A stretch of 64,000 bases of DNA from Xenorhabdus kozodoii (GCF_002632875.1 NZ_NJCX01000003.1:1-64000), one strand, 5' to 3'. Shown: positions 39,088 to 53,602, numbered from the stretch's first letter. Numbers and translations are program-made. Notes: generated from the sequence alone by a model not told the origin.

Positions 39088-39309
39088 TCAATATCTACAC
39101 TCTTTAGCCGCAGCAGAACGATCCATACATCCTTTATATGCATGACGATAACATTTTTCGTTACTGCCACAAGTCTTCTCTGCCTCTCTCATGCAATAAT
39201 ATTTGCACCAGCTGGGATCAAATTTAACTTTCTTTTGCAATGTACCAGCATGTGACACTCCTAATGTGCTCATCAAAGCGACGGCGAAAATAAGTTGATA
39301 GAGTTTCAT
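39088..39309 (-). CDS. Small secreted cysteine-rich protein, function unknown
   Basis: The 73-residue precursor has a clear signal peptide (MKLYQLIFAVALMSTLGVSHA, cut after residue 21) and a ~52-residue basic mature part with six cysteines spaced C-x3-C-x7-C-x5-C-x7-C-x8-C, which could form three disulfides in the periplasm or outside. AGGAAA lies 6 bases before the ATG, and the gene is a lone unit between two terminators, both signs that it is real. No family was recognised. Disulfide-rich secreted peptides include toxins, inhibitors and chaperone-like copper or zinc binders; the sequence does not decide. Confidence 0.75.
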   Translation of the reverse strand: MKLYQLIFAVALMSTLGVSHAGTLQKKVKFDPSWCKYYCMREAEKTCGSNEKCYRHAYKGCMDRSAAAKECRY

Positions 39310-39496
39310 GTTATTTTCCTGAAGTAAATTTATACAATTAAAGTATAAATAATGAAACCTAAACCAAACTTAACTATAGGTTAATTATTAGTCTATATCA
39401 GTAAGATTGAAGCCAACACTTTCTATCCCAATGTTTTTTATAAAAAAACCAAAAAATCGTATCACTGTAATAAATTGATTTACAATTGTTACTCGC

Positions 39497-39524
39497 AAAA
39501 AAGCGCCACATTCGGCGCTTTTTT
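39497..39524 (-). terminator. serS terminator
   Basis: AAAAAAGCGCC (39497-39507) and GGCGCTTTTTT (39514-39524) form a perfect 11-bp stem with a 6-base loop; leftward it gives a run of Ts. It follows serS by 17 bases. Confidence 0.9.
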
Positions 39525-39541
39525 ATTAAGAATAGAGGGCA

Positions 39542-40888
<1,347 letters not shown>

Positions 40889-40939
40889 TTAAACGGCAAT
40901 CTTAAATTACTGGATATAAACCTTACCGTATCAAGAAAA

Positions 40940-42283
40940 TTAACGATAGCGTTTTATTGAGCTATTTTGATCCTGTTCCATCAGCCAGTTTAATTTCTCA
41001 CCAATCTTGCCTTCCAGTCCTCTGGCCGTCGGATAATAATAACGTGTTTGTTGCATTTCGGATGGGAAATAGACTTCGCCCGCCGCATAGGCATTCGCTT
41101 CATCATGGGCATAGCGGTATTCTTCACCAAATCCTATGTCCTTCATCAGCTTAGTTGGCGCATTACGCAAATGGGCAGGTACGTCATAATCTGGTTTATT
41201 TTGTGCATCCGCCATAGCTGCCTTGAATGCGGTATAAACCGCATTGCTTTTCGGTGCACATGCGAGATAGACAATTGCCTGTGCAATCGCCCTTTCTCCT
41301 TCAGCCGCGCCTACGCGCGTAAAACAATCCCATGCCGCAATCGCTATTTGCATTCCACGTGGGTCAGCATTGCCCACATCTTCAGACGCAATCGCCAATA
41401 ACCGACGGGCAACATAAAGAGGATCACCACCTGCGGTAATAATTCGGGCATACCAGTAAAGCGCCGCATCAGGTGCGGAACCCCGGATTGATTTATGCAG
41501 CGCTGAAATTAAATCGTAATATCGATCACCTTTATTATCAAACCTGGCACTCCTTTCCCCGCTGACTTCTTTCAGTAATTCCGGTGTCAAAACCCGTTGC
41601 CCTTGTGCATTGGTTTCCGCCATGTCCGACATCATTTCTAGCAAATTCAGTGAGCGACGTGCATCCCCTGCCACAAGTTCAGCTATCATTCGGCGAGTAT
41701 TGTCCGGCAACACAATATTTTGCCCGCCAAGACCACGCGCTGTATCGTTTATCGCCTGAATAAGCACCTGTTCAATTTCTGCTGACGAAAGTGACTTCAA
41801 TAAATAGACACGAGCCCGTGACAACAAGGCCGAATTTAATTCGAAGGAAGGGTTTTCGGTAGTTGCACCAATAAATGTGATCGTCCCGTCTTCAATATGT
41901 GGCAAGAACGCATCCTGCTGGCTTTTATTAAATCGATGGACTTCATCGACAAATAAGATGGTTCTGCGCCCTGCGTTACGGTTTTGCCGGGCTTTTTCGA
42001 TAGACTCACGAATTTCCTTTATGCCGGAAGTCACTGCTGAAATACGTTCAATATCAGCTTGCGCATAATAACCAATAATTTCAGCCAGCGTGGTTTTTCC
42101 GGTGCCCGGCGGTCCCCATAAAATCATGGAATGGAGGTGACCGGCTCGGATGGCACGCGGCAAAGGTTTCCCTTCCGCCAGTAAGTGTTGCTGGCCGATA
42201 TATTGATCTAATGTGACTGGCCGCATTTTTGCGGCCAGTGGCTGAAACTCATTTTGTGAAAAATCGAGAGAAAGATTGTCCAC
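40940..42283 (-). CDS. rarA: Replication-associated recombination protein RarA (MgsA)
   Basis: RarA is an AAA+ ATPase related to clamp-loader subunits that acts at stalled replication forks and binds SSB. The 447-residue protein has Walker [18 protein letters not shown] (about residues 54-70), Walker [20 protein letters not shown], sensor 1 [20 protein letters not shown] and the C-terminal tetramerisation region. Length equals E. coli RarA. The operon order lolA-rarA-serS is conserved; only 7 bases separate it from lolA. Confidence 0.97.
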   Translation of the reverse strand: MDNLSLDFSQNEFQPLAAKMRPVTLDQYIGQQHLLAEGKPLPRAIRAGHLHSMILWGPPGTGKTTLAEIIGYYAQADIERISAVTSGIKEIRESIEKARQNRNAGRRTILFVDEVHRFNKSQQDAFLPHIEDGTITFIGATTENPSFELNSALLSRARVYLLKSLSSAEIEQVLIQAINDTARGLGGQNIVLPDNTRRMIAELVAGDARRSLNLLEMMSDMAETNAQGQRVLTPELLKEVSGERSARFDNKGDRYYDLISALHKSIRGSAPDAALYWYARIITAGGDPLYVARRLLAIASEDVGNADPRGMQIAIAAWDCFTRVGAAEGERAIAQAIVYLACAPKSNAVYTAFKAAMADAQNKPDYDVPAHLRNAPTKLMKDIGFGEEYRYAHDEANAYAAGEVYFPSEMQQTRYYYPTARGLEGKIGEKLNWLMEQDQNSSIKRYR

Positions 42284-42290
42284 TTAAACC

Positions 42291-42902
42291 TCACTGGCGT
42301 TGATCATCCAGTGTGACACCTTCCGGGACGGTAAATTTAAATTTCGCCGCATCCACGTTGACATTTTGCTGCCCTTTCAATTGGTAAGCACTCTTTTGCC
42401 CATCCTGTTCAACAGCAGTAAATTTTTGGATCGTTCCCTCTGGCGTCACAGTAATTGAAAAATGTTTTAAATTGCCATTGGCATTACGCGGAGTCAGCTC
42501 AAAACTATTGCCGTCTTGCGCAACCTTGTATTGTTTCCAGTCGGCAGGATCATTGCGGGCAATTAGCATAAATGGCGTATTTCCTGTTGCCTCTTTCAGC
42601 CAATTTGCCGTCACTTGTTCAACAAAAGGATTATAAAACCACAGCGTTTTACCATCAGAAACCAAAACGCTTTCATCGGGTGATGTCATGTGCCAGTTAA
42701 ACAAATTAGGGCGTTTGATCCAAAGTTCTCCCTCTCCTTTTTGGACTGTTGAGCCATCATTACTCGTCACTGTTTGAGTAAAACCGGCATGAAAACTATT
42801 CACCTTTCCCAGACGCTTTTGCAAATCCTGCGTCGCATCAGCCCAAGCAGAACCTATGCTCACACCCATTATCAGACAACCAATCACCATCAGTTTTTTC
42901 AT
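42291..42902 (-). CDS. lolA: Outer-membrane lipoprotein carrier protein LolA
   Basis: LolA is the periplasmic chaperone carrying lipoproteins from LolCDE to LolB. The 203-residue precursor has a signal peptide (ending GSAWA, residue ~21) and conserved LolA segments [29 protein letters not shown] and [16 protein letters not shown]. Length equals E. coli LolA precursor. It lies between ftsK and rarA as in E. coli. Confidence 0.97.
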   Translation of the reverse strand: MKKLMVIGCLIMGVSIGSAWADATQDLQKRLGKVNSFHAGFTQTVTSNDGSTVQKGEGELWIKRPNLFNWHMTSPDESVLVSDGKTLWFYNPFVEQVTANWLKEATGNTPFMLIARNDPADWKQYKVAQDGNSFELTPRNANGNLKHFSITVTPEGTIQKFTAVEQDGQKSAYQLKGQQNVNVDAAKFKFTVPEGVTLDDQRQ

Positions 42903-42975
42903 GTGCGAGATACCCTTAATTCGTTTTATTATCAGCCATCAATTGCCGATACTGTATTACATTCCACAACGATAA

Positions 42976-45900
42976 TTAATGTTCATGTGGAGGAGGCGCC
43001 AAAACTTCACGATTGCCATTATGCCCAGGTGTACTCACTATCTGCTGTGCTTCCATTTGTTCGACAATCCGGGCTGCTCGGTTATATCCAATACGGAATT
43101 GACGCTGCACACCCGAAATAGAAACACGGCGTTTTTCGATGACAAACTCAACCGCTTGGTCAAACAAAGGGTCTAACTCTTCATCGCTATCAAATCCCGT
43201 ACTGCCTTCGCCATCTTCTCCCCCTTTGACAATATTATCTATGTATTGAGGGCGGCCACGAGCTTTCCAGTCATTCACCACTTCATGAACTTCTTGATCA
43301 CGCACAAATGCGCCATGAACACGTACTGGAATGGAGGAATTGGGTGCTAAATAAAGCATATCCCCCATACCAAGCAATGATTCTGCACCGCCTTGATCAA
43401 GAATGGTACGGGAATCTATTTTACTGGATACGGTAAACGCAATACGTGTTGGTATATTTGCCTTAATCAGTCCAGTAATAATATCCACAGAAGGTCGCTG
43501 GGTTGCCAATACTAAGTGGATACCTGCCGCTCGTGCTTTCTGAGCCAAGCGTGCAATCAATTCTTCCACTTTTTTCCCTACGGTCATTATTAAGTCGGCA
43601 AATTCATCAACCATGACAACAATATAAGGCTCTTTTTTCAGTATAGGATGCGTTGTATCCATACTGTCACCTGGTTTCCAGAACGGATCAGGGATCGGAC
43701 GCCCCATATTTTCGGCTTGCTTGATTTTGTCGTTATAGCCCGCAATGTTACGCACTCCCAAAGCTGACATCAGCTTATAGCGTCGCTCCATTTCATTGAC
43801 ACACCAACGCAATGCATTGGCTGCATCTTTCATATCAGTGACCACTTCCGTCAATAAGTGTGGAATACCTTCATAGATCGATAACTCCAGCATTTTCGGA
43901 TCGATCATAATAAAGCGAACATCCTCTGGTTTCGCTTTATACAGGATACTGAGGATCATCGCATTGACCCCTACCGATTTACCTGAGCCCGTCGTTCCTG
44001 CCACCAATAGGTGAGGCATCTTACCCAAGTCAGCGATAACCGGTTGCCCTCCAATGTCCTTTCCTAAAACAATCGTTAGTGGTGAAGGATTATCCCGGAA
44101 TTTCTCGCAATCCAGAACTTCCCGCAGATAAACTGTTTGGCGTTTTTTATTGGGTAATTCCAAACCAACATAAGGTCTTCCAGGGATTACTTCTACGATA
44201 CGAACCGCGACTGCTGAAAGCGAACGAGCGAGGTCTCGCGATAAATTGGAAATACGGGATGCTTTCACTCCTGGCGCCAAATCCAACTCAAATCGTGTGA
44301 TGACCGGCCCCGGAGAGAATCCAACAACATCTGCCTTAACGCGATAATCATTTAAACGCGCTTCAATTAAACGGGAGGTTTGTTCAAGCGCAAACATATC
44401 AACCGGTTCTTCTTCCGCTGGTGGTTCTGCCAAAAGATCCAGAGAAGGCATCGGAGTGGTTGGTTTTGGCAACGGTTGATCATGGCGCATCAAGAATGGA
44501 TGGAACAAGCTATCTTGCTGCGGTTGCTGCGGTTGCTGCGGTTGCTGCGGTTGCTGCGGTTGCTGCGGTTGCTGCGGTTGCTGCGGTTGCTGCGGTTGCT
44601 GCGGTTGCTGCGCAAGAGTATGATTTTCCGACTCCTGAGAATCAAGAGCAGTCGCGATATTTTTCTCCTGAACTTGTTGAGCCTGTGGCTGCCCTATAGG
44701 CCTAAATACCGATCCGGCAAGATCATTAACTTGAGGGAACTGATTGGATTCCGATTTTTTATCCTGTACTGAAACGGGTTCCGAGAAGGCCGGTTGGTTC
44801 ATTTGGTAACGTTCACGCTGCTGTTGCTCAAAAGCTATCCGCAATGCTTCTTCCTGCACTTTTTGTTCGTCTACTGCCTGTTTGTTGACTGTCCGTTCGT
44901 CTAGGCTATTTTCCGTAAACTCAGCGACTGTGACTGTTGGCTGCTTATGTATCAGCCTGCCTGCTTCACGCAACTTTAATTCTCGATTTTCTTCTTCAAA
45001 GTTAGCACCATAGCGTTCACGCTGCTGTTCGAGGAATTGTTGACGTAACGCATTTTGCTGTTGATCATCCATCTGCTGTTCATTCGCTTCTGCAATCAAC
45101 TCATTCTGTAACTCTTTTTCTTTCCGTTGCAGGTGTTCTGCCAAACGGTGAGAAGGTACTTTGACACCATACAATTCGCGACGAGTTGGGATCCTGACAG
45201 GATTGGGACGAGGCATCTCAGGGCCAATGCCTTGTTTAATCTGTGGATTCCTGACCACAGTAGCGGAGCTGACTATACCCGCTGTTGTATTTTTCAAATT
45301 AGCATTGTCACTTACAGGGGCAGTCAATGTCTCTGTTACATCACCGTGTAAATGTGCACTCGTGCCAGCAGAATTGTTTGTAGATGATGTTGAAATAGCC
45401 GGAGAAAAATGATCTGGTTGGTGATCGTCCGGTATTTCAAAAGAATAACGAACAGGTTCTTGTTCCTGAGGTTGTTCAATTTCTGGGGAGTTTGTTGCTG
45501 TTGAGATGGCTGGCGGCGGTGTATGCTCACTCACCAATGGATGTTCGGTAGTTTCTTCTTCCATAACCGCAGAAGCCGGTGCAGGCTCTGTATTAGCGAG
45601 TTCTGCTACCGTTGGGGCTATCAGCAATACATCATCTTCATCTGTATCAAACGTTTCTTCAGCCACCACCGCAGATTTAACGATTCCATGTTGACCTGCC
45701 TGCTCCACCTGTTTCTGTTCACTGATTGAGGGTTCGGAAACTAACGCCTCTTCTAAATCATCTTCGTCATATTCAGCATTATTACGGCCACGGTTGATCA
45801 CAAGGCTGAGTGAATCCAGAATAATTGCACCCATTTTTTCTGCGATCGTCAGCCATGACCACCCAGTAAATAATGTGAATCCAACAGCCCAAATCCCCAG

Positions 45901-46401
45901 CAGAGCCAAGGTTGCTCCCAGAATGTTGAACCAAGGCAAAATCGCATTACTGAATAAATTGCCAATGACGCCACCAGCAGCAAAATCATTTAAATCATCA
46001 ACGTTGAGTGCAGCCAAGCCACATGACGTCAGTATCAGGGCTAAAGCGCCGATGACGCGTAAGGCGAGTGTGAAAAAATCAATGTACTCTTGCCTATCTT
46101 TCTGACGGAAAGCATTCCAACAACCTAACAACATAAACGGCGGGACTGCATAGGCAAGAATACCGAATGCCGAGAACAGAATGTCAGATAACCAAGCACC
46201 AACACTGCCTCCCCAATTGTGAACAGGTTCATGCCATGATGTCTGTGACCAACTGGGATCGGATGGATTGAAGCTGATAAGCGCGGCCATCAAGTACACA
46301 GCACAAATAGCAATAACCAACAGAACGGCTTCCAGAAGCCGGCGGCTACTGCTGACTTTTTTTAACTTAACACTTTTGTCTTCTGTATATTCCTGGTTCA
46401 A
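42976..46401 (-). CDS. ftsK: DNA translocase FtsK
   Basis: FtsK couples division to chromosome segregation and dimer resolution at dif. The 1141-residue protein has an N-terminal domain with four membrane segments (residues ~25-190), a long low-complexity linker (~200-660), the RecA-like motor with Walker [18 protein letters not shown] and Walker [15 protein letters not shown], and the C-terminal gamma winged helix ([20 protein letters not shown]) that reads KOPS. It is shorter than E. coli FtsK (1329) because of its linker, which includes a pure (QQP)10QQ run encoded by perfect 9-bp tandem DNA repeats. Confidence 0.96.
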   Translation of the reverse strand: MNQEYTEDKSVKLKKVSSSRRLLEAVLLVIAICAVYLMAALISFNPSDPSWSQTSWHEPVHNWGGSVGAWLSDILFSAFGILAYAVPPFMLLGCWNAFRQKDRQEYIDFFTLALRVIGALALILTSCGLAALNVDDLNDFAAGGVIGNLFSNAILPWFNILGATLALLGIWAVGFTLFTGWSWLTIAEKMGAIILDSLSLVINRGRNNAEYDEDDLEEALVSEPSISEQKQVEQAGQHGIVKSAVVAEETFDTDEDDVLLIAPTVAELANTEPAPASAVMEEETTEHPLVSEHTPPPAISTATNSPEIEQPQEQEPVRYSFEIPDDHQPDHFSPAISTSSTNNSAGTSAHLHGDVTETLTAPVSDNANLKNTTAGIVSSATVVRNPQIKQGIGPEMPRPNPVRIPTRRELYGVKVPSHRLAEHLQRKEKELQNELIAEANEQQMDDQQQNALRQQFLEQQRERYGANFEEENRELKLREAGRLIHKQPTVTVAEFTENSLDERTVNKQAVDEQKVQEEALRIAFEQQQRERYQMNQPAFSEPVSVQDKKSESNQFPQVNDLAGSVFRPIGQPQAQQVQEKNIATALDSQESENHTLAQQPQQPQQPQQPQQPQQPQQPQQPQQPQQPQQDSLFHPFLMRHDQPLPKPTTPMPSLDLLAEPPAEEEPVDMFALEQTSRLIEARLNDYRVKADVVGFSPGPVITRFELDLAPGVKASRISNLSRDLARSLSAVAVRIVEVIPGRPYVGLELPNKKRQTVYLREVLDCEKFRDNPSPLTIVLGKDIGGQPVIADLGKMPHLLVAGTTGSGKSVGVNAMILSILYKAKPEDVRFIMIDPKMLELSIYEGIPHLLTEVVTDMKDAANALRWCVNEMERRYKLMSALGVRNIAGYNDKIKQAENMGRPIPDPFWKPGDSMDTTHPILKKEPYIVVMVDEFADLIMTVGKKVEELIARLAQKARAAGIHLVLATQRPSVDIITGLIKANIPTRIAFTVSSKIDSRTILDQGGAESLLGMGDMLYLAPNSSIPVRVHGAFVRDQEVHEVVNDWKARGRPQYIDNIVKGGEDGEGSTGFDSDEELDPLFDQAVEFVIEKRRVSISGVQRQFRIGYNRAARIVEQMEAQQIVSTPGHNGNREVLAPPPHEH
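44515..44610. repeat. 9-bp tandem repeat inside ftsK (TTGCTGCGG x10 plus TTGCTG)
   Basis: Ten identical copies of TTGCTGCGG plus a partial copy, encoding (Gln-Gln-Pro)10-Gln-Gln on the minus strand in the FtsK linker. Perfect identity at wobble positions points to recent slippage expansion; copy changes keep frame because the unit is three codons. On the plus strand the same DNA reads as LLR repeats, a shadow. Confidence 0.95.
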
Positions 46402-46533
46402 GAAAGGCTCTCCAGGTTTTTCTGTTGATTAAATGGAACAACGCTGAGTCATCCTCAGCGTTGAAACTGTATGCATACACAGGAGTGTACCTAAGTTTTT
46501 CCTGTTTTGCATCTGTACATTTTAGATTAAATC

Positions 46534-47028
46534 TTAGCGAGTTTTAATCACCAAGCGGTTACTCTGTTTCACTTCTTCCATGACAACATAAGTACGGGTG
46601 TCGTTAACACCAGGAAGACGCAACAAGGTTTCACCGAGCAATTTACGATACGCAGACATATCTGGCACACGCGTTTTCAACAAATAGTCAAAATCACCAG
46701 AAACTAAATGGCATTCTTGGATTTCTTCTAGTTTCTGAACAGCGGTATTGAATTGCTCAAATACATCTGCTGCACCACGGTTTAGTGTGATTTCAACAAA
46801 AACCAGCAATGATGCATCCAAATAATGAGGATTCAGCAAAGCTGTATAGCCAGAAATAAATCCCTGACGTTCTAAGCGACGTACACGTTCCAGACAAGGC
46901 GTTGGTGACAAACCCACTCGCTTGGATAACTCCACGTTAGAAATACGGCCGTCTTTTTGTAACTCGTTAAGGATATTACGATCTATACGATCAAGATCTT
47001 TTCCCGGACGCTTCTTATTATCTATCAT
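46534..47028 (-). CDS. lrp: Leucine-responsive regulatory protein
   Basis: Lrp is a global feast/famine DNA-binding regulator; in Xenorhabdus it is known as a master regulator of host interactions. The 164-residue protein starts MIDNKKRPGKDLDRID, has the helix-turn-helix SNVELSKRVGLSPTPCLERV (about residues 30-50) and a C-terminal RAM domain responding to leucine. It is the same length as E. coli Lrp and nearly identical. A 28-residue upstream extension lacks a start signal; GAGAG precedes the chosen ATG. It is divergent from trxB across a long regulatory spacer. Confidence 0.98.
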   Translation of the reverse strand: MIDNKKRPGKDLDRIDRNILNELQKDGRISNVELSKRVGLSPTPCLERVRRLERQGFISGYTALLNPHYLDASLLVFVEITLNRGAADVFEQFNTAVQKLEEIQECHLVSGDFDYLLKTRVPDMSAYRKLLGETLLRLPGVNDTRTYVVMEEVKQSNRLVIKTR

Positions 47029-48822
<1,794 letters not shown>

Positions 48823-48834
48823 TCATCTTTCCCC

Positions 48835-48860
48835 AAAGCGCTATTTCGGTAGCGCTTTTT
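48835..48860 (+). terminator. trxB terminator
   Basis: AAAGCGCTA (48835-48843) and TAGCGCTTT (48850-48858) form a perfect 9-bp stem with a 6-base loop and TTT following, 13 bases past the trxB stop. Confidence 0.85.
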
Positions 48861-48924
48861 AACAGGTAACATACAGCTTGTTTTGATATTCCGTATCATC
48901 ACCCGCTAATCAGAAATTTTTCTT

Positions 48925-50694
48925 ATGGACAAAACAAGACAATCTGAACTCGTTCGATGGCTGAAACAGCAAACTGCGCCAGCCCGTCGGTGGCTTCGTT
49001 TATCAATGCTACTTGGCTTAATCAGTGGATTACTGATTATCTCCCAGGCCTGGCTTTTGGCGACAATCCTTCAAGCCCTGGTTATGGACAATGTTCCCCG
49101 TGAAAACCTGATTAACCCATTTCTCATGTTGGCAGCGACCTTTACATTACGGGCGATTGTCAATGCCGTTCGAGAACGTATCGGGTTTATTTGTGGCAAG
49201 GTGGTACGCCAACAAATCCGCAGTATGGTACTGGATAAACTCGAACAGCTAGGGCCTGTATGGGTTAAGGGAAAACCCGCCGGAAGCTGGGCAACCATTA
49301 TCCTGGAGCAGATCGAAGACATGCAGGATTTTTATTCTCGCTATCTGCCACAAATTGCGCTTGCTACGATGATCCCTGTCTTAATCCTGGTTACCGTATT
49401 TCCTATCAACTGGGCCGCCGGATTGATTTTATTTGTGACCGCACCGCTGATCCCTTTGTTTATGGCATTGGTTGGATTAGGAGCCGCCGATGCTAACCGG
49501 CGCAATTTTGTTGCTCTCAGCCGATTAAGCGGTAATTTTCTCGATCGCTTACGGGGTTTAGAAACGTTACGCCTGTTCCACAGGGGGGAAGCGGAAGTTA
49601 AACAGATCTCTGAGTCAACAGAAAATTTCCGGCGCAGAACAATGGAAGTTCTGCGCATGGCATTTTTATCTTCAGCGGTTTTAGAATTCTTTGCCGCCAT
49701 TTCCATTGCTGTTGTCGCGGTTTATTTTGGTTTTTCCTATTTGGGGGAATTGCACTTTGGCAGCTATGGCATGGGTGTTACGTTGTTTGCGGGTTTCCTC
49801 GCATTAATCCTCGCGCCGGAATTCTTTCAACCTCTGCGCGACCTCGGTACGTTTTATCATGCCAAAGCGCAGGCGGTCGGCGCGGCGGAATCGCTTTTCA
49901 CCTTACTTAGCAGCGATGGAGAACCGGTCGCAAGCCGTGGTGAGAAAACACTATCCAATAAAGAATCCGTTACCATTGAAGCCTGCGAACTGGAAATTAT
50001 GTCCCACGATGGGCATCGCCTTGCTGGTCCTTTGAATTTTACAATTGATCAACATCAACGCATTGCCCTGGTTGGAAAAAGTGGGGCAGGCAAAAGTTCA
50101 TTGATCAATGTATTGCTGGGGTTCCTGCCTTATCAGGGTTCTTTGAAAATTAACGGCATTGAGTTACGAGAACTTAATCTCACCAAATGGCGTGAACATT
50201 TGAGTTGGGTTGGGCAAAACCCACACCTACCAGAACAAACCCTGCTCGATAATATCCGTCTTGGCCGATATGACGCAACACAAGCGCAAATCAATGCGGT
50301 GATGGAACGGGCTTATGTCAGTGAGTTCATTAACGACCTTCCAGATGGGATCAATACGGTGATAGGTGACAACGCTGCTCGTCTTTCAGTCGGACAAGCT
50401 CAACGTATTGCGGTGGCACGCGCACTATTAATCCCTTGTCAATTATTGCTCTTGGATGAACCCGCCGCGAGTCTTGATGCCCATAGTGAACAGCGTGTGA
50501 TGATGGCCTTAAATCAGGCGTCTCATCAGCAAACCACATTGCTGGTTACTCACTTGCTGGAAGAAACGCTATCCTATGATCAGATTTGGGTCATGGAAAA
50601 TGGATTGCTTATTGAACAAGGTGATTACCAAACTTTAAGCCAGTCTCAAGGTGTCTTTTCTCGTTTGTTGTCTCACCGCAGTGTGGAGCTTTAA
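48925..50694 (+). CDS. cydD: Cysteine/glutathione ABC exporter subunit CydD
   Basis: CydD forms with CydC the heterodimeric exporter of cysteine and glutathione to the periplasm, needed to assemble cytochrome bd. The 589-residue protein has six membrane segments and an ATPase domain with Walker [20 protein letters not shown], a degenerate signature LSVGQAQRIAVARALL (V for the usual first G, as in E. coli CydD) and Walker B LLLLDEPAASLDA. It is 2 bases upstream of cydC. Confidence 0.97.
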   Translation: MDKTRQSELVRWLKQQTAPARRWLRLSMLLGLISGLLIISQAWLLATILQALVMDNVPRENLINPFLMLAATFTLRAIVNAVRERIGFICGKVVRQQIRSMVLDKLEQLGPVWVKGKPAGSWATIILEQIEDMQDFYSRYLPQIALATMIPVLILVTVFPINWAAGLILFVTAPLIPLFMALVGLGAADANRRNFVALSRLSGNFLDRLRGLETLRLFHRGEAEVKQISESTENFRRRTMEVLRMAFLSSAVLEFFAAISIAVVAVYFGFSYLGELHFGSYGMGVTLFAGFLALILAPEFFQPLRDLGTFYHAKAQAVGAAESLFTLLSSDGEPVASRGEKTLSNKESVTIEACELEIMSHDGHRLAGPLNFTIDQHQRIALVGKSGAGKSSLINVLLGFLPYQGSLKINGIELRELNLTKWREHLSWVGQNPHLPEQTLLDNIRLGRYDATQAQINAVMERAYVSEFINDLPDGINTVIGDNAARLSVGQAQRIAVARALLIPCQLLLLDEPAASLDAHSEQRVMMALNQASHQQTTLLVTHLLEETLSYDQIWVMENGLLIEQGDYQTLSQSQGVFSRLLSHRSVEL

Positions 50695-50696
50695 TC

Positions 50697-52457
50697 ATGC
50701 GTGTATTACTCCCATTTCTCGCACTCTATCGCCGCCATTGGTTTCTTATTAGCTTAGGCATGGCGTTAGCGATAGTGACACTGCTAGCCAGTATTGGGCT
50801 TTTAACACTCTCTGGTTGGTTCCTTGCTGGCACAGCCCTGGCTGGATTTGCCGGGTTATATACGTTCAATTACATGCTGCCTGCCGCCGGGGTCCGCGGG
50901 GCGGCCATTTTCCGTACGGCGGGCCGTTATGGTGAACGGCTTGTTAGTCACGATGCCACATTCCGTGTCTTGGCACATTTACGTGTTTTTGCATTTCAAA
51001 AAATACTGCCACTTTCTCCTGGGGGCATTGCCCGTTTTCGTCAAGGTGAGTTGTTAAATAGGCTTGTTGCGGATGTCGAAACACTGGATCACTTGTATCT
51101 GCGAGTGATTTCCCCTGTCCTTGCTGCATTTGCCGTCATTCTCGTTCTGACTTTCGGCCTGGGCTTCCTGGATATCACCCTCGCCTACACGATTGGCGGT
51201 ATTATGTTAGGGTTGCTGCTGATATTACCTTGCGGGTTTTATCACGCAGGAAAGCCTTATGGTAGAAACATCACCCAACAACGCGGTCAATACCGTACTT
51301 TACTTACCAGTGCCTTGCAGGGGCAGGCTGAATTAACGGTATTTGGCGCACTCAAACGTTTTCGTCAATCCATGACAGAGATTGAGAACAATTGGTTGAA
51401 GAGCCAGCAAAAACAAGCCAATTTGACCGGGCTTTCACAAGCCATCATGATTTTTTCCACTGGTATAACAGTGACGTTGATACTGTGGCTGGCGGCGGCA
51501 GGTGTGGGAGAAAATAGTCAGGCTGGCGCACTAATAGCGCTGTTTACATTCTGTACCCTTGCTGCGTTCGAAGCACTTGGACCAGTCACAGTGGCATTCC
51601 AGCATATGGGGCAAGTCATTGCATCTGCGACTCGTGTTTCACAGTTGATGCACCAAAAACCGGAAGTGACTTTCCCTTCGCAGGGAACTCAGGCAGATGG
51701 CGAACTCAGTCTTGAGATAAAAAACGTCGATTTCACCTACCCTGGTCAGCCACAGCCAGTATTGAAAAATATTTCTCTATCCCTGACATCAGGCGAACAT
51801 ATTGCTTTGTTGGGAAAAACAGGGTGTGGTAAATCAACGCTTTTGCAATTATTGACCCGTGCCTGGGATATCAATAGCGGTGAGATTCAACTTAGTCAGC
51901 AGCCCATTTCCCATTATGATGAAAAAACACTGCGCTCTATGATGTCCGTCGTTCCCCAGCGGATACATGTCTTTAGCCATACTTTGCGTGAGAATCTCTT
52001 ATTAGCAAAACCCGATGCTAATGACGATGAATTAACAACCATACTGCAACAAGTCGGTTTAGGGTATTTGCTAGACACGGATAAAAAGCTAAACTGTTGG
52101 GTGGGAGAAGGTGGACGTCAGCTTTCAGGCGGGGAACAGCGCCGCTTAGGTATTGCCAGGGCACTACTACACAATGCCCCTTTAATGTTGCTGGATGAAC
52201 CGACCGAAGGACTTGATGCAGATACAGAACAACAAATTCTGTCGTTGCTGCACCGTAACTGTCAGCATAAGGCTATGATTATCGTTACTCACCGGCTTAC
52301 CGGCTTGGAACGCATGGATCGAATTTGTGTCATGGATGGAGGGCGTATTATCGAGCAAGGCAAACATAATGCGCTCCTCACTCAACAAGGGCGTTACTAT
52401 CAATTTTATCAGCGGCAACAATTTTATCAGCTACCGAGCTATTCTGGGCAAGAGTGA
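50697..52457 (+). CDS. cydC: Cysteine/glutathione ABC exporter subunit CydC
   Basis: This is the partner half-transporter of CydD. The 586-residue protein has six N-terminal membrane segments and an ATPase domain with Walker [17 protein letters not shown], signature [16 protein letters not shown] and Walker [14 protein letters not shown]. It follows cydD immediately and overlaps or abuts aat, the same order as E. coli. Confidence 0.97.
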   Translation: MRVLLPFLALYRRHWFLISLGMALAIVTLLASIGLLTLSGWFLAGTALAGFAGLYTFNYMLPAAGVRGAAIFRTAGRYGERLVSHDATFRVLAHLRVFAFQKILPLSPGGIARFRQGELLNRLVADVETLDHLYLRVISPVLAAFAVILVLTFGLGFLDITLAYTIGGIMLGLLLILPCGFYHAGKPYGRNITQQRGQYRTLLTSALQGQAELTVFGALKRFRQSMTEIENNWLKSQQKQANLTGLSQAIMIFSTGITVTLILWLAAAGVGENSQAGALIALFTFCTLAAFEALGPVTVAFQHMGQVIASATRVSQLMHQKPEVTFPSQGTQADGELSLEIKNVDFTYPGQPQPVLKNISLSLTSGEHIALLGKTGCGKSTLLQLLTRAWDINSGEIQLSQQPISHYDEKTLRSMMSVVPQRIHVFSHTLRENLLLAKPDANDDELTTILQQVGLGYLLDTDKKLNCWVGEGGRQLSGGEQRRLGIARALLHNAPLMLLDEPTEGLDADTEQQILSLLHRNCQHKAMIIVTHRLTGLERMDRICVMDGGRIIEQGKHNALLTQQGRYYQFYQRQQFYQLPSYSGQE

Positions 52458-52465
52458 TTCAACTT

Positions 52466-53155
52466 ATGTCGATAGCTCAACTGGATCACTCTTATAAATT
52501 CCCTCATCCTACCAATGCACTGGCTGAACCTAATGGATTACTGGCATTTGGTGGAGATCTAAGTGCAGAACGTCTGCGAGTAGCGTATCATGAGGGGATT
52601 TTTCCGTGGTATTCGTCTGATGAACCTCCGTTATGGTGGTCTCCCAACCCTAGGGCTGTGCTGATCCCAGGGGAATTACACATTGGCCGAACACTGCGTC
52701 GTTTTATTCGCAAACATAATTACCAAATTACGGTAAACTATGTTTTTGATGAAGTGATATATAATTGCGCTCAACGACAAGAAGGCACCTGGATTGGGCC
52801 AGATGTTCAGAAAGGCTATCAAGCCTTGCATAGAGAAGGGTTAGCTCACTCAATTGAAGTTTGGCACGACCATGAACTTGTGGGTGGTTTATACGGCGTT
52901 TGTGTCGGGACACTATTTTGTGGTGAATCGATGTTTAGCAAAATGGAGAATGCATCCAAGTGTGCTTTTGTCGCATTCTATCACCATTTTTTACGTCACG
53001 GCGGTCAACTATTTGACTGCCAGGTATTAAATCACCATACAGAATCATTGGGTGCTAAAAATATTCCGAGAGAAAAGTTTCTCCAGCATCTTTACCAATT
53101 AAGAAAGCGGTCATTGCAATCAGGCTGCTGGGCTGTACAAAAGCTGGATTTATAA
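52466..53155 (+). CDS. aat: Leucyl/phenylalanyl-tRNA--protein transferase
   Basis: Aat adds Leu or Phe to N-terminal Arg or Lys, creating N-degrons read by ClpS for ClpAP. The protein has [33 protein letters not shown] and [19 protein letters not shown], all family signatures. The ATG at 52466 ([13 protein letters not shown]) has AAGAG upstream and fits the E. coli N-terminus; a GTG at 52454 overlapping the cydC stop would add four residues. Its neighbours clpS and clpA complete the N-end rule pathway. Confidence 0.95.
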   Translation: MSIAQLDHSYKFPHPTNALAEPNGLLAFGGDLSAERLRVAYHEGIFPWYSSDEPPLWWSPNPRAVLIPGELHIGRTLRRFIRKHNYQITVNYVFDEVIYNCAQRQEGTWIGPDVQKGYQALHREGLAHSIEVWHDHELVGGLYGVCVGTLFCGESMFSKMENASKCAFVAFYHHFLRHGGQLFDCQVLNHHTESLGAKNIPREKFLQHLYQLRKRSLQSGCWAVQKLDL

Positions 53156-53318
53156 TCATCTCTTAGAAATAAATGCTGTTCATGGTGGGAATGTCATTCG
53201 CTATCATACTATTGTATGCAAAATGATGGCTTAAAATACGACATTCCTTTACATAATGATGGTTTTTCGGCATTATCTTGCCGGTTAAAAACTATGGTTG
53301 TTACATTTAGAGGATTAG

Positions 53319-53540
53319 ATGGCCAAAGAAGACACTAATTTTGAAATGCAAGGTACTGTTTTAGAAACACTGCCAAATACTGTGTTTCGCGTTGAATTAG
53401 ACAACGGGCACATTGTTACTGCTCACATCTCAGGAAAAATGCGTAAAAACTATATCCGTATCCTGACTGGAGACAAGGTTACAGTTGAGCTAACTACATA
53501 TGATCCGGAAAAAGGACGCATCACTTTCCGTAGCCGCTGA
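53319..53540 (+). CDS. infA: Translation initiation factor IF-1
   Basis: IF1 blocks the ribosomal A site during initiation. The 73-residue OB-fold protein has the core [20 protein letters not shown] identical to E. coli, but differs elsewhere: one extra residue near the N-terminus ([10 protein letters not shown] against KEDNIEMQG), [13 protein letters not shown], and a tail [13 protein letters not shown] where enterics have YDLSKGRIVFRSR. IF1 is normally almost invariant among enterics, so this copy is unusually divergent while sitting in the standard aat-infA-clpA location. GAGG lies 8 bases before the ATG. E. coli has a tRNA-Ser gene just downstream; none is seen here. Confidence 0.95.
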   Translation: MAKEDTNFEMQGTVLETLPNTVFRVELDNGHIVTAHISGKMRKNYIRILTGDKVTVELTTYDPEKGRITFRSR

Positions 53541-53562
53541 TTAAGATACCTTAGACCTTAAG

Positions 53563-53602
53563 CACCACAGGTGATCGTATTTTTCAGTATTCACCTGTGG
53601 TG
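53563..53602 (+). terminator. Hairpin after infA
   Basis: CACCACAGGTGA (53563-53574) and TCACCTGTGGTG (53591-53602) form a perfect 12-bp stem with a 16-base loop, 22 bases past the infA stop. A T-rich stretch follows later (ATCTTAATTTTT). Confidence 0.65.

Noticed and set aside
44380..44772. Plus-strand frames with LLRLLR or AVAAVA repeats across ftsK
   Set aside because: They are other-frame readings of the 9-bp repeat inside ftsK, which has full motor-domain conservation on the minus strand.
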